Source: Mycteria americana (taxonomy: Eukaryota > Chordata > Aves > Ciconiiformes > Ciconiidae). From it: DNA of 64,000 nt. The translations under genes were made by a program, and so were the position numbers. Location: positions 89,077,062 through 89,141,061 of the forward strand of contig NC_134367.1 of the NCBI RefSeq assembly GCF_035582795.1, read 5' to 3'. The notes under the pieces were generated by a model that saw nothing but the letters and a program-made list of their open reading frames with translations, had not been told where the DNA came from and made no database searches. Of this stretch, positions 42,386 to 54,475 are shown in pieces (the first letter of the stretch is position 1; each line of letters starts with the position of its first letter).

Positions 42386-44164
42386 TGGCTTAAGCAGTTG
42401 TTGCTCCCTACGTTATGCTGTGCAAGTATTTATGTGGCTATTCAGCAAATGAGAACTCATCTCGCGGAGAAATAACCCATTAGTACTTTGTTGCCTATTT
42501 TTTTCCTGGGTTATTTTTCAGGTTGTTTGTCATTTCCCTGGTGTGGTTCATTGCACAGCTTCATAAATGCTTAAGTGATACAGTTCTGAATGTCCAACCC
42601 TAAGACAATTTAAATGGCTTTATCAGGATATTTAAGTGCCTCTTCCTATTAAGTCTCCTTTATCTCCGTCTGTCTACAGTATCTATTGGAATCAGTTTAG
42701 CATGTTGCAGTTTCCCCCCCTCCTTCGGGCTCTGCATGTGATAACTACTTGTCTTTCTGTCCCACAAGGCTAATGTCCTTATCGTATCTTCCTTTGCAAA
42801 CACTCACCTCTACCTTGAAGATACCAACTGGCCATTTTACTGCCATAGTCCGAACGATTTAACATAATAAAGGTAAATTTGTTTGAAAATGATGGCCACT
42901 GTACTCTGCTGAAGGGATGCAACTTCTATTTCAGAGCTGAAAAAGGGATCATATGTCCAAAACCAGTCTTTTTTTTTTCACCAGCTCTGTCAGCTAGTCT
43001 AATAAATGATGATGCTTCTTTTTTCAAGCCCTGCTTTTGCTTCCTCGGTGGGCCTCCACATGAACAGAGCATGACTGAAGCTAGTTCAGAACGGCAGGCA
43101 TCTGAGTTGGGAGAGGGCAAGCCACTGATGGACCAACAGCCCCTTCCACCCGCTGATGGAGGATTGTGCTGATAGTCTCAGGCTGGTGCTTGGTGGCAGG
43201 TCTGTCTTTGCTCAGCCCGGGTCAGTTGGCCTTACGCCATCCCTTCTGCTGCACTAGCCCAGCTCAGAACCTGGCAACCACAACAACAACAAAAAAAGAG
43301 TATTTTTTCGCTGAATCAGTTTCCTACTCAGATCCTTTCATGGCCGTGTCCTGGGGCATGGCAGAGAAGGTGATACAAAAGCAGGTGGTGCCTGTGCTTG
43401 CCCTCCTGGCACAGTGCCACTGAAAACTCTTGACCAATCCAAAGTATGTGTTACCTCTCTCAGTGTTAGTTACTGTGTCTAAATGGCTCAGTAGACATAT
43501 GCTTCCTAATTCTAGATTTATGACATACCTAAATAGTTACACTGGCAAAATTTACAAGTTTTGATGGCTTATATTTCCTGTTCCATAGACTAAAGAATAC
43601 AGCAAAATGTCAACTTTTCCTGGTAAAATTGGCTGAACTTCAGCTTTTCACAGTGTAATAGTCTATTGTGGTATGAATATTTTACATTCATAGCCAACAT
43701 GCAAAGTCCCTGAGCACAGATTAGATTTTCATTAATACAGTTATGTATCTTCTGGCCACAGTGCATCAAAGTCCCCTAGCCCCCGCAAGAGAATCAAACA
43801 GGAGTTCAATTTCTTTCTTATTCTAAAGGTAGAGAAAATGTTCCTTGGATGTGTCTTAATTCTGTTCCTTTTTTTCCGCTCTTATGCAACAAAGTATATT
43901 TTTATTTCAAAGTGACTTTCATTTAACAATGGTACGTCTATACAGGAAAGTTTACAAAACATTTTCTGTACAGTATCTCTAGTTAGATCAGAGTTAACAT
44001 TATTTAAATATGGAAACTAATTTAATATGTGCAAAGTTAAAGCTTATTTTTAAGTAATAAGAAAATGTCATGAACCTGGAAAAACAAGCTAGCCATGCAA
44101 TTAGCCCTCTGAATAAAAAAAAACCCGAGATGAAGGAGCATTGAGGTGATGCTTATGCTATAAC

Positions 44165-44345
44165 ACTAGTCTTACCTGTGCCATTTGAGTCAGTGGAGAT
44201 GAATAAATCGTGAATCAAATTAAGATCAGTCCCACAGACTTTAACCTTATTCCCACTGAAATTCTGAAGTTAACATGAGCAGGTAGTGGGGTCAGACTTG
44301 TAAAGTGAAATCCTGAACACATTAAGTTAATGGGAGTTGTTATAG
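44165..44345. repeat. Ancient interspersed repeat remnant
   Basis: Segments such as TGAGTCAGTGGAGATGAAT, AGATCAGTCCCACAGACTTT and GAAATCCTGAACACATTAAG then TTAATGGGAGTTGTT recall old sauropsid repeats with the phrase 'attgaagtcaatgggagt'. Family not determined. Seen by eye only. Confidence 0.4.
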
Positions 44346-45107
44346 AATATGATTTTCTCCCTTACTGTCCTACTGTAGATTTAAAAGGATAATGCTACAT
44401 AAATTCTCCAAACATTATCTTCACAAGCAGATGGTCTAGAATTTTTTTTTAATAAATGAAAACTTGCATTCTGAAGAAAACAAAAAAATCTTTAAGTGCT
44501 TAAATTGATGGGGTTTCTGATACCCAGGTCCATTTTGATTTTGATTATTACTAACCTAGTGAATGCAGCAATATCTCCATGCCAAACAATCTTGACAGAT
44601 GATCTAAAAGAATGTAGTTCTGCTACTCATGCACTAGGAGGATTTTCCTGAGTATTAAAAAGTACTATATCGTGCCTCATGTAAACTGATTAAGTGCCAT
44701 ATATGATCATTCAGATGTGTAGCCTTAGTTCCTCCTCTCATCCCAAAGCTAACTACTCCTGTGTCGTGGCTGATGGCTTTGTAAGATGTACTTTGGGCCA
44801 GTTTACACATGCTATGGCCTTTATACCCTTAAATTGCATGTTATGATATAACAAACAATGAAACATGAGCTTTTTTTAACAGCTCGGTTCACAGTATTGG
44901 TAACATAAACTTAATTCCAGTGTTCAATATTCCCATTCAGTTGTGATTGTCCAAACGTCAGTCTGAAACCTATGATTTTGCATTTTTCTCATATATCTCT
45001 CTTTTTCACAGCCTCTGGATAACTACATTATTAGAGGGCCTCCCTTAAATATTAAACAACGACCAAGAGTCTTTCACTTTTTTAAAAACACCAAAATGAG
45101 CCTTATG

Positions 45108-45280
45108 GGTCATATCAAAGGTCCATCTCTTTGAGCATCCTTTCTCCTAGTGAGGCCTAAAGCAGGAGCTCAGTGGAGAACCAGGCAAATGGATATCTTG
45201 AATACTCTCTCTCTCAGCCTCCTACAAATGGTTTGTGATTCAAGGACTTCCGGAGCTAGGGGCGTTAAAGAGTATTTCCA
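45108..45280. repeat. Ancient interspersed repeat remnant (GGTCCATCT ... GGACTTCC type)
   Basis: The order GGTCATATCAAAGGTCCATC, AGCATCCTTTCTCC, then CAGCCTCCTACAAATGGTTT and GATTCAAGGACTTCCGGAGC follows a repeat common in sauropsid genomes. Family not determined. Confidence 0.4.
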
Positions 45281-48200
45281 CGTATACAGTACCACTCATG
45301 GGTTTTTCTTCTTTTCTTTCTAAGTACATAAATTCAGTGATTTGATAGTATGTTATTTGGGGACTTTTCGGCATGGTATTGAAACATGTGCAGAGAACTT
45401 TCTCAAAAAAACCAGAGAAGGGAAGAATGGAGTTTGCATTCATGTTGCCGACGTCATTGCTTTTGTCTCGTGCAAGAGCAGTTCCACTGACAGCATCGTG
45501 CTGCTCCAGAAGTCCCTCATTCCTGAATTTCAGGCTGCTGGCTGACACCTTCCAGGCTCCAGAGGAACATAGGTGTCGTGCATATGGAAACCAAGGTCTT
45601 CATTCGAGGAAGCAGGCTTTCTTTACCAGTACAGGGCCCTTGAACTTGGCTCGGTGTTCAGTGGCGAGCCCCCGCTGCCTGTGGAGCACGGGGAGAAGTA
45701 CTCATGGCAACCCGTGTTGCTAGGCAGATGGATGATTGTGTTTTGTTCCTGTCACCGTGTTCTCAGGGATTCTGGCTTCACTTCTAGATATAATTAATGG
45801 TAATAAAGTCTGAAGGTTAAAATATGTGGATCTCTAGGGCCATTTCTGTGCCTGGGTGGAATGGGGAACAGCATCCTGGCACTTACATATAAAAGCGAGA
45901 GCTTTTTTCTGCTGCAGCTCTTTAGGCGTAGTCCCAGAGGCTGAGCACTGCCAGTAGCTCCTTGACATTGAGGAATATTGCTGAGGGAAATAAATGCTTC
46001 CTTTTTCCTAGTAACTAATTTTTAATGCATGTTCAGCCACTCTTTCTCAAATGCAGCTTTGTTGAAGCTGGACAGGAGCAGCTAAAGATCCATAGGATCA
46101 GAGCTGTATATGAGCAGCAAAAGATACTTGCCAGGACAGCTCCGATGCCATCCTGTGAACCGAGAAGGATTTAAGATGCTGCTATTATAAGCGGCCTTCG
46201 AAACTATTCTTTTTCCCTTCCTTCCCTCCTTCTGAGTTTTACTTACAGACTCAGCCAACCACTGAGCTTTCTGCCTCTAAAAGAACATCTCCCCTTTCCT
46301 GCCTTCCTCCCTCTTTCTTCTTCAGTTCTAACTGCATGGTCCAGCTTCCTGGCTGTGCTGATTCAGATGCTTGTCAGACCCTTTACTGAATTTCTAAACA
46401 TGGCAGAAAACTATTCACTTTTTGACGGATTGTTTTTCTACTAGTTCAGTGACTCATACCTGCTCTCAATGAATGGTGGAGCCAGCAGAAGGTAGAAGGA
46501 AGATGTGCAGCCAGCAGTAGAGAAGGAAGGACAAGACTTGACGAAAGAGCTGGATCCTGCCCTTTTAGCATTGGTGAACTTCCCATGTCTCATGGAATCA
46601 TACCCTCTGACATTTTATTTAAGAGATCAGATTTTAAGCTTTTAGATTTATTACCTGTATGAAAAATAAAGGAACTCCCTTGCCAATTCATGTGCTTTTT
46701 GCTGTTCTGTAGGTCAGAGCAGAAAGACTTTTATTTTTCAAAAAGAAAACAAAATGATGACAGATAAGGTTAATATGAAAATACCAGCAGTCTGGAAGAG
46801 GTCAATGGTAGAGCCAATAATGGTGGCCTATTTTTCTGTCTCTACCCACTCTGTTAGGCATCTCTTCATCTGGTCCAAGCATAGGATCAAAGTCTGCAGT
46901 AGCAAAGAGAACAAGGCAGAAGAGAAGCTGTCTTCCTTCCCACACATCAAGGAACAAGGTAGCTGCTCTCAGTGTAATTTACCCAAAATCAGAAGGGAAA
47001 GATACAACATAGGCAAGGAATGATGGAGCCTTTTTCTCATTTTTATCTGGTTGCTGTGTATCATTTGGGTGAACAGATAATGTTTAGGTAATACTCTGTT
47101 TTGAAGAAGCTGTTTCTGAGTCACTCAAATCAGCTGCTGATCCCAGAGGAATAGTGGAATGGAGATGCCAAATGCGCTTGGGTCATTCGTGTAATATTGG
47201 TGAAAAAGGGTATTGCGACACAGAAACACCTCCTGAGTGGCAGGGCTGTACCCATTTAGCTACAGAGGAGTTAGAGGTAGACTCCTGTCACAGAATTGTA
47301 GCTATTCATTTACTTCCTCTCTGAAGGGCAAATGAATACGCTTCTTTGTGCCTTCAGTTATATGGTCCCCAAGGACCCACAGAGGGAGTTCCATAGTGAA
47401 GGTCTTCAGCAAGTGTTCAGAGCAAAGATGTGTCCAAACGCTGCAACCCTGAAGCCATGGGGGGACACTGCTTTGTAGGACCTTATTATACCTCCTTGAA
47501 CTGCTTTATCTTTTACATCACGTCTCCCATTTTAGAGCAGTTTTTTATTGCTGAACAAAATTTCTGAACATATGCATGGAAAATATACAAAATGTGTGAT
47601 AGGACCCTGATAGCTGAGAGGAATGTATGTGATGAAATTAGGTGCAGAGGCAAGGGTACCTTACATCTATTAGACTTCAGTGGATTCAGGCCTTATATCA
47701 ACAATGCTGGTTTCTTCCATATTTTCCCTGAGATATTTTCTGACATTTTAAATGAAAAATTAGAAGTTTAAAAGGGTATGTTCTCTTCAGAGGAGCTCTT
47801 TAAAGATCTTGCATGCAGCAGCTGATATTTCAAGCTGTTGAATTAGTAGTTCTGGGTTTCCTTTTGTACTTGCCTGTGCCAAAATGCGATTAGTTGTTTC
47901 AGCCCACTCATACCCTTGGTTTGAGATGTCTGTGCATTAAGTTAGAAGGGAAACAGTCATGTGGTTCAGGTCCAATATTTGATCTGCATTATAATTGTTA
48001 ACATTTTTTTCCTTACATAGATTTTTCAAGATATGTTGCCAGGAAATTTTAAAGCAGCGAGTTCTCATTTTGAAGTGCTTTCTTGTTCCATATTTTGTTC
48101 TGCTCCTGGAGACAGGCAAGACACCAGAGCTCTGTGTGTCGGGAATTGGGGGAAGAAGGGGAAACAGGTGCTGACACTTGGCTGCAAGCTATTGAAAGCA

Positions 48201-50199
48201 AAAGGAAACTCCCAGCTGGAGCAAACGAAGCACTTCGATTTACAGTAATTGTCCTGAGTGGAATCCCAACAACATAGGCAGGACAGTGCAAAATAGTTTG
48301 CTGAAATTAGTATTAGCTGTAAGTCACAAAAGATTCTGCAGCTAGGCTAAAAGTATCAGACTTAACAAGTACAAACATCCAGGATTTGACCAATACTTTT
48401 ATATACTCAGAACAATGCTCCCCCCGAGGAGCTATTGTAGCAACTTAGGAGGGCCGGAGTCAGCTGCTACAACGGGACACAGACATTGTGGCACACACAA
48501 CGTGTCATAGCTGTTGTGGACTTCACGATTTCCCCTTTCTTGGTCGGCTTTTACACACTGCTTTTGTTACCATCCCTCTTGGAGGAAACAAAGACAAGCG
48601 TGTGTCAAATAGGAAAGGGTGGTGAGGAAAGCCAAGCGCAAGCCCTGGTGAAATTGCTGGGAAGTTGTTAAAGGTAGTGGCCTGAGTGGAGTCACTGTCT
48701 TATCCCGTCACATTTGCAGTGACTCTCTTCAATTCAAAGGCTCCTGCAAAAACACAAGAATCTCAATAAATTTGCACAATAGGCAATATTTGTATCTTTT
48801 TTAAAGCTGAATGTTGTTCATATTTTGGGTATGGCTTTGGCATAAAAACCTGAATGACTAGAACAGGATTTTTTAAAGCTTTTATTAGGGAAATGTGGTA
48901 AACACTTTGAATTAGCGTAGCGTTTGTAGAAGAGCTGTAAATGTCTTATGATGAATCAGATGATCTGGAAAATGACGTAAGAAATGTAATGTTGGGCACG
49001 ACATTCAAAAACATGAAATTCCACATTTGGGGTAGGGGAGGGAAGAGATAAGAAAGCTCCGTCCTTGCCAAAACAATGTGTTTCCTACTTTTCTTCAGTT
49101 TCAAACATGTGACTGATCCACCACCATAGATCTACAACCAGGAAAGACAAAGTTTTTCTGTGTGGAGGGGTAGAGGGAATAAGAAATGGGACCCCTGTAA
49201 GACTGAAAGATAAGGGCCTTTCCTTCTGCTGCTGCTGCATCCTCTAACTTTGGCTGCCATGCTGTTCTCACCAAAACTTCTGTTATCAATTTGAGAGGAA
49301 ACAAATCCGTGCTACTCCTGTAGTCAAACATGTAATTTGAAATATTTAGTTACTTTAATAAACTGTTCAAGTCTGTAGATAACCTTTCAGATGGATCAGC
49401 TTTGTTAGAGAGCATAATCAGCTGTTTTCCCAACAGAGTAATGGTGTTTTCTCTTGGGCATCTATTATACCCTCTTTACCCTGAGCCACGTTCAATAAAA
49501 ACACAGAAGTAAGTGGCTGAAAGGCAAATAGCAAATGTTATAAATGTTATAAAAAAAGTAAGAGGGTTTTTTTAGCAAAGAAGCCCTATTTACCTTCAAT
49601 GTGTTTTCTGAAATTTTAGTCTTCCATGAATACTGAGCACGTCGTAACTGTTTGAGAGGTGGAGATGAGCGTGTGAGGAGTCATCATCCACCCGGGCTTT
49701 GCAAAAATTTAACATCTGACAAACAAGCACCTGCTGTGGCGAGGACAAGGTTTTAGTTCTAGGAATTTCATAAATATTTAGTTTCTATGAATATATGGTT
49801 GCATCTTGCTGGAATATTAATATTTATATTTTCTCTACTTTCACAGTTGTTTCAGAGTCAGAAGAACCAGGCATCGCAAGCGTGTCTGCTAAAACACACA
49901 GCTAAATTTAAACTGCAGTTTTATTTAATATCACTAAGACAGAATATTTTAGCTGTTTCAGAGCGATGGTATTTAGAATAAAATGTTCTTTCACTTTCTA
50001 AAGCTCAGATAGAGGGAAATCTCTGCAATTGCTGGGAAAACTCTATTTTTAAGAGAAGTGGAGTACTGCGAAGTGGCAGGTTTAAGGGGCTCGTTCGGAG
50101 CCTGGCTGCAAGGACAGTGGTGCGCAGTGCTGTGCAGCACCGGCCCCACCTCACAGGCCAGGTGTGGGTTTCGGTCACGGTTTTCCTCTCCATAGCACA
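45281..50199. other. Intergenic between HNRNPU and EFCAB2, right part
   Basis: AT-rich DNA with the LTR-like stretch at about 45.89-46.00 kb and no recognisable gene. Overlapping open frames at 45240-45797 (both strands) have no known domain. Confidence 0.5.
45800..46030 (+). mobile_element. Possible decayed LTR (TATA plus AATAAA)
   Basis: TATAAAAG at 45888-45895 followed after about 93 bases by AATAAA at 45989-45994, with a T/C-rich stretch next: the order seen in retroviral LTRs. Ends, target duplication and internal sequence are not visible, so this is tentative. Confidence 0.3.
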
Positions 50200-50607
50200 A
50201 GGGGGATTAACAGCCTAAACCCCTGCGTGGGGTGGTGCAGGGCGCCGGGGCCTGGGGGGCAGGCCGGGGCTGGGCCTCTGCACTGGGATCCAAATTTTGG
50301 GCTCGACCGATGTTTTGGGGCGACTGTGGCCGTGGCTCCCTGCCCGGTGCAGTACTCGAGGCCGACACTCAGAGCCCCCCCCCGAACTCCTTCCACCACC
50401 TTTCACTTGCTTTGTATGTTGCCAGGAGGCGAAGGCCGCAAGTGAAGAGCTTTCCAGGGCGGAGGGAAGGTGGCTGCGTCTGTCAGCCCGGCCCGGCCCG
50501 GTGGGCAGGCCGCCGGCAGCCGGCCTCGCCGCGCCCGGTCGCGGGGAGCGGCAGCGGCTGCGAGGAGCAGCGGCGGCGGCGGGAGGAGAGGGCCCGGCCG
50601 GGCCCGC

Positions 50608-50621
50608 GTCGCCATGGCGAC
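50608..50621. promoter_or_regulatory. EFCAB2: Palindromic RFX/X-box-like site
   Basis: GTCGCCATGGCGAC is a perfect 14-bp palindrome. It fits the RFX X-box pattern GTNRCC-N-RGYAAC in both half-sites except for G in place of A in the distal part (GCGAC versus GCAAC). RFX factors drive ciliary genes, and EFCAB2 encodes a ciliary protein (DRC8). It ends 17 bp before the proposed start codon. Binding is inferred. Confidence 0.6.
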
Positions 50622-50638
50622 GGCGCGCGGCTGCTGCC

Positions 50639-50666
50639 ATGGCGGAGAAGGAGGGAAGCGGCGAGG
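50639..50666 (+). CDS. EFCAB2: EFCAB2 (DRC8) exon 1, start of coding region
   Basis: EFCAB2/DRC8 is an EF-hand protein of the nexin-dynein regulatory complex in motile cilia and flagella. The ATG has a strong Kozak context (CTGCCATGG), and nine codons (MAEKEGSGE) plus one base end at a consensus donor GG|GTAAGG. The peptide resembles human EFCAB2 (MADEKDREE) in length and charge, and the place and strand match human 1q44, where EFCAB2 follows HNRNPU. An earlier ATG at 50614 inside the X-box is in another frame and soon meets a stop, so it would act as an upstream frame. Only the first exon is visible, so the call rests mainly on synteny. Confidence 0.65.
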
Positions 50667-50890
50667 GTAAGGCCGGGCCGGGGCCGGGGCCTCCAGCCCC
50701 GCGGGCTGTGCGGGAGGGCTGGCGGGGGGACGGGCCGCCGCGGAGCGCCGGCCGAGCGGGGCCCGCCCCGCCGCGGCCTCCGGCCTGCGGCGTTGAGAGA
50801 GGCGCCGGCCGGCGGGGTCTGCCCTTCCCGGCGCTGGTGCCAGGATGGCACACGGACACGCACTGAGAGACACAGACATACATATATGTT

Positions 50891-50932
50891 TGTGTGTGTG
50901 TGTGCATGTATACATATATGTATATATACATG
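50891..50932. repeat. Alternating purine-pyrimidine tract, (TG)n/(TA)n
   Basis: 42 bp of strict pyrimidine-purine alternation (TG units, then TA/CA units) about 225 bp inside intron 1. Such tracts can adopt Z-DNA or cruciform shapes and are usually length-variable. Confidence 0.85.
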
Positions 50933-51864
50933 AATGCATGCACACTTACATATTTACATACACGTATAAATACACCCGCTGCCCCCCCATCGCATTCAAG
51001 GTGGCCACACCACTGCCTCCACCTCAGGCCTGCCCCCGCCTCAGGGCGAGGGGCTTCTCCCCAGCGCTCCCCGTCACGGGGGATGCCACCAGTCGCCCGC
51101 TGCAATGCCACCCGCGGTCAGGGCCACCCATGGGCGATGGCCACGGGTGCTGGCAGCTTTATGGTTGTGTTACTGCCGCGCAGGGTGCACCCGGAGTTGA
51201 TGGCAGTGGGGCCCACCACCTCCTCACGCCGTGGGGTGGCTTCCAGGGCAGGCGGGACGGCTGAACCAGCTGCTGGAGGCAGTTGGTCATGGCCCCTTGT
51301 AGTAATTTCTGGATGCATCGGGCTCTCTCTGCCAGGAAAAAGTAATCTGTGCTGCTGATAGCACCATGGCTTATTTTTAGAGGCAAGCGTGCTCTACTTC
51401 AGGGAGCGTTGCCAGAAATTATATTTTACAGGCTAAAGGTAATTCCTCCTGCAAGAATATTCAAGTATCGTTTTGAGGAAAATGTGCTTTCTGTAGAACT
51501 CACAATATTGTGACTTCTAAAATCCATCCTTTCCATAAGTAAACTTGTGTGTGTTGTAATAGTTTGCAAATTCTCGACATTGTATTTGAAATAATCTAAA
51601 TAATGGATTATTTCATGTTATTTAGGAAAAAGCCAATATATTCTGTAGAAAAGTCCTGTATAAATAGTTGCTGTGGAAGGTGCTGAATGAGTAAGTTGAT
51701 TTTAGTAGAAGTATTTCTAGCATGCACTTTGCAGCATAGATATCTTGCAGAAATTAAGAAATAACACTGATGTAGCTTCAGTGAGGACTGTTCTAAAAGT
51801 ATTATTTCTTTTACATTGTTTTTCATTTTTGTTTAGTCTTGTGAAAGCATGTTTTTTGCATCTT

Positions 51865-51900
51865 TCCAGTTTTGCAAATGAAGCTGAGGCACAGTGCTGG
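51865..51900 (-). mobile_element. MIR SINE remnant (antisense)
   Basis: The + strand reads CCAGTTTTGCAAATGAAGCT then GAGGCACAGTG, matching the reverse complement of the MIR 3' half (ATTTTACAGATGAGGAAACT, GAGGCACAGAG). Short, so tentative. Confidence 0.5.
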
Positions 51901-52329
51901 CAGAGGTGGATAGAGATGATAGGATAACAGCCTAGAAGTCTGCCGAACCATCTGAGAAGAGGGAATCTGGTGTTCTGGCAGGATAACAGTAATATTGGGA
52001 AGTTCTGGCTCCATATATTTTGGGCACCCATATGTACGATATTGAGATTTTGCACCATTTTGTCAATCCACAGGCAGAAACTCTTGGAGAAGAAAGTTCA
52101 TGGGTTTTTGATTGCTTGATGAATGGCTTTTAATGCTGTTTTTGTAGTTTCAAAGTGAGAATACTTTGTAAGAAGTTTAATTACTGTATTACTGAAGACA
52201 GACTCTCTTGGTTTTTTGGTTTTTGTTTTTTTTTTTACACTTAATGTTTTTTAACATCCTGTAAAACACTGTTCCCAATAGAGTATCAGATATCATCTAC
52301 AAGAAAATTGTGCTGTCATCCTAAACGAC

Positions 52330-52450
52330 CTTGACCCATAAACTCCATTCCTGGCCCTACTAGACTTCCTGATGGATCATGGAAAGTGGCATACTGGGCT
52401 TTGGTTTCCAATCTGTAGAATGAGGACAATAACCTGTATCACAGGGACAA
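52330..52450 (+). mobile_element. MIR SINE remnant (sense)
   Basis: TTGGTTTCCAATCTGTAGAA followed by TGAGGACAATAACCTGTATC and ACAGGGA matches the MIR segment CTCAGTTTCCTCATCTGTAA, AATGGGGATAATA, CCTACCTCATAGGG. An upstream GACCTTGACCC may be the MIR 'tgaccttgggc' part. Confidence 0.6.
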
Positions 52451-52977
52451 GGCATCTGACTTACCTTCCGTCACTCAAGAGAATCACAGACTGTTATTAG
52501 GCAGAAGAGTTGCTTATTGGCCTATAAATGTGTCTCATTATTATAAACATGGTTGAGGTAAGCTAACAGTCAGTGTCTCATTAAACTGCAGAAGCAATCC
52601 CATAAGAATAAGTCGCTTACACCCATTTCATAGTTGCTATTAGACTTCTTGCAGTAGCATTTAGAGGGTTAATTAGGATTCCCCAATTCTGGATTCACAC
52701 ATCGCTCATGCTTTCTTCTGACAAGCATTCCACACCTATGCAAACTGCAACTTTTACTTTATTATGCTTCAAACAGAACAATAACATTAGTTGTATTGTC
52801 AAATAATTAGTCTTTAGGGTATTCCTCTCAGTTCTTTGTAGAACTGCAGTTCCACCAGCTTTCATGGTAAAGGTTTCCCTTAGGTCCTATTATTTTCAAG
52901 TTTTGTCTTCTTCAAAGTTAAAATGCCTGCATAAATGTTTTACAGGTGTACATGATGTACACAAGGAAAAATGGTGA

Positions 52978-53097
52978 AAGGCCAAATCCTGCAACCTCTT
53001 GTACATCATGTTACTCACATGAATATTACCCTCTAACTTTGGCAATTCTTGTGAATAAAATCTTGTATGTCCGTAAGTGTTAATGGGATCATGCCCA
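52978..53097. repeat. Ancient sauropsid-type repeat with inverted ends
   Basis: GGCCAAATCCTGCAACCTCT, then TACTCACATGAATATTACCC and GTTAATGGGATCATGCCC resemble an abundant sauropsid repeat of the form 'ggccagatcctgcaa ... actcacatgagtagtcccattg ... caatggga'. The family name was not determined. Confidence 0.5.
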
Positions 53098-53997
53098 TAC
53101 TATCTGTAGCTACAAGTTTTATGTATGAATTTATATCCCTACATTTGTGCTTTCAACATTGTTTAATGTTTTTTCTTCATACCCATCTGATTACGCTAGA
53201 CTGTTTGCTTAATCTTTCTCTTCTGTATATTTATCCCTATCTTCCCTCCTATCATTCTGTTTCTTTCCCTTTTTCTGCTACTTATTCAGTCTGTCTGTTC
53301 TTCCATTTGCTCTCAGATACTTTCTTTGTAATTTGACATAACATGTCAGATTTTCTAAGTTTTAATATCTCTGATCTCAATGCTGATGTTACTAGAACCT
53401 GAAAGCAAAATGTCAGACCGGTAGTGCCTGAAGTAGAACTAGACAGAAGACAAGACATATTTTTCTCCAGCTGGGATTTAAGAAATCACATGGAAGTACA
53501 TAAAGGAGAGAAAGCTCAGTGTTCCTATATCATTATGGTAATGTTATGTAATTGATCAGTATTAGAGTTTTCTAAGACCATATTCTTTGTGCCAGTTAAT
53601 GCATATTTAAAATGCAATTAATAAGTCACGAATTTTAATCCACAAGGAAGTATATTAAATAGTCTGAGCTCCTGTTTCACCCACTTATGCCCATATGAAA
53701 CTGAATAACTAGTTCTGGATAACAGATGTCCTCCAGGAAGATACCTGATTCTGATGCAAAGACCTGCGGAGATGGAGAATAACCATTCTGCAATGATGGT
53801 TTTCTCCGGTAAATGATCAGTAGTTGTTCTGGGTAGTTTGAGTTACAGCTGCAATATGTAATCAGGCCTCACAGATCCTCTTTCCCACTTACGAAACAGT
53901 CATGTGGAGGTTGTTAGTGGAGATGGGAAAGAGTTTTCACCCCAATTTTAATGTCTTATGTAAATACAGCAACAGTGTGTTAAATCATACGTATATA

Positions 53998-54065
53998 TCT
54001 GCTCTTTAACTGCCCTGATTTGCCGCCTGGCACACTGGTGAAATCAGAGATTTACTGGAGTTTAC
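53998..54065. repeat. Ancient repeat remnant
   Basis: CACACTGGTGAAATCAGAGA followed by TTTACTGGAGTTTACATTTG recalls the old 'acaccggtgtaaatcagga gtaactcc' repeat of amniotes. Low similarity, by eye. Confidence 0.4.
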
Positions 54066-54384
54066 ATTTGGCAAGAACTAGCTACATACTCCATTCAACT
54101 ACTACCTTCTTGCAAAGAAGCAGAGTTGCCCCTATTTCACCTGCCCTGCTGAATCCTCCCATGTCTGGAGGTAGGATCTAAACCTTCCATCTCCGTGTCA
54201 CCTGGCTCTGCCTGGATTCTGTATCGCTGGAGATACTGAAAATGTGCTATCACTGCTCATTCTGTTTTAATGAAGTTGCAAGGCCAAGCTTAGAGAGCCT
54301 AGTAGCTGCCACGAGCACTGTAGGCAGTTGTAACCATTAATTCTGCTCAGAGCACACTTAATTAACATGAAAGTTTCAAACCTG

Positions 54385-54475
54385 ACACAGAAAAGTGCTT
54401 AAGGGGAATCCTGCTGAATGGGATAATGTGATGCACATGATGCTTAAGCACGTGAGTACATTTAAGGGTCTTGCT
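54385..54475. repeat. Ancient repeat remnant (CTTAAGCACGTGAGTA type)
   Basis: GAAAAGTGCTTAAGGGGAAT, CCTGCTGAATGGGATAATGT and GCTTAAGCACGTGAGTAC resemble the sauropsid repeat 'agtgcttaag ... cctgaatcgggg ... gcttaagcacgtgagtag'. Family undetermined. Confidence 0.45.

Larger units (their letters stand above)
29871..45107. other. Intergenic between HNRNPU and EFCAB2, left part
   Basis: About 15 kb without a recognisable gene on either strand. Composition is AT-rich, with G, C, AAAG and GCCT simple repeats listed separately and a GC-richer patch at about 38200-38630. Old repeat remnants begin at about 41.4 kb. Open frames reach about 151 codons (37886-38341, +) but show no known domain and overlap frames on the other strand. 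Confidence 0.5.
50200..51270. promoter_or_regulatory. EFCAB2: EFCAB2 CpG island and promoter
   Basis: About 1 kb of CpG-rich DNA in an AT-rich setting, densest at 50460-50860, where a first coding exon lies. Long open frames on both strands (for example 50215-51111) are products of high GC content. The - strand side may also start transcripts, as CpG islands often do. Confidence 0.8.

Noticed and set aside
50614-50670. ATG at 50614 as the EFCAB2 start
   Set aside because: Its frame ends in a stop (TAA) right after the splice donor and gives no EFCAB2-like peptide, while the ATG at 50639 does.
50215-51111. 298-codon open frame on the - strand over the EFCAB2 CpG island
   Set aside because: Includes the TG/TA repeat translated as a Tyr/Met/His-rich tract and Pro/Arg/Ala-rich sequence without any domain. 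A composition artefact.
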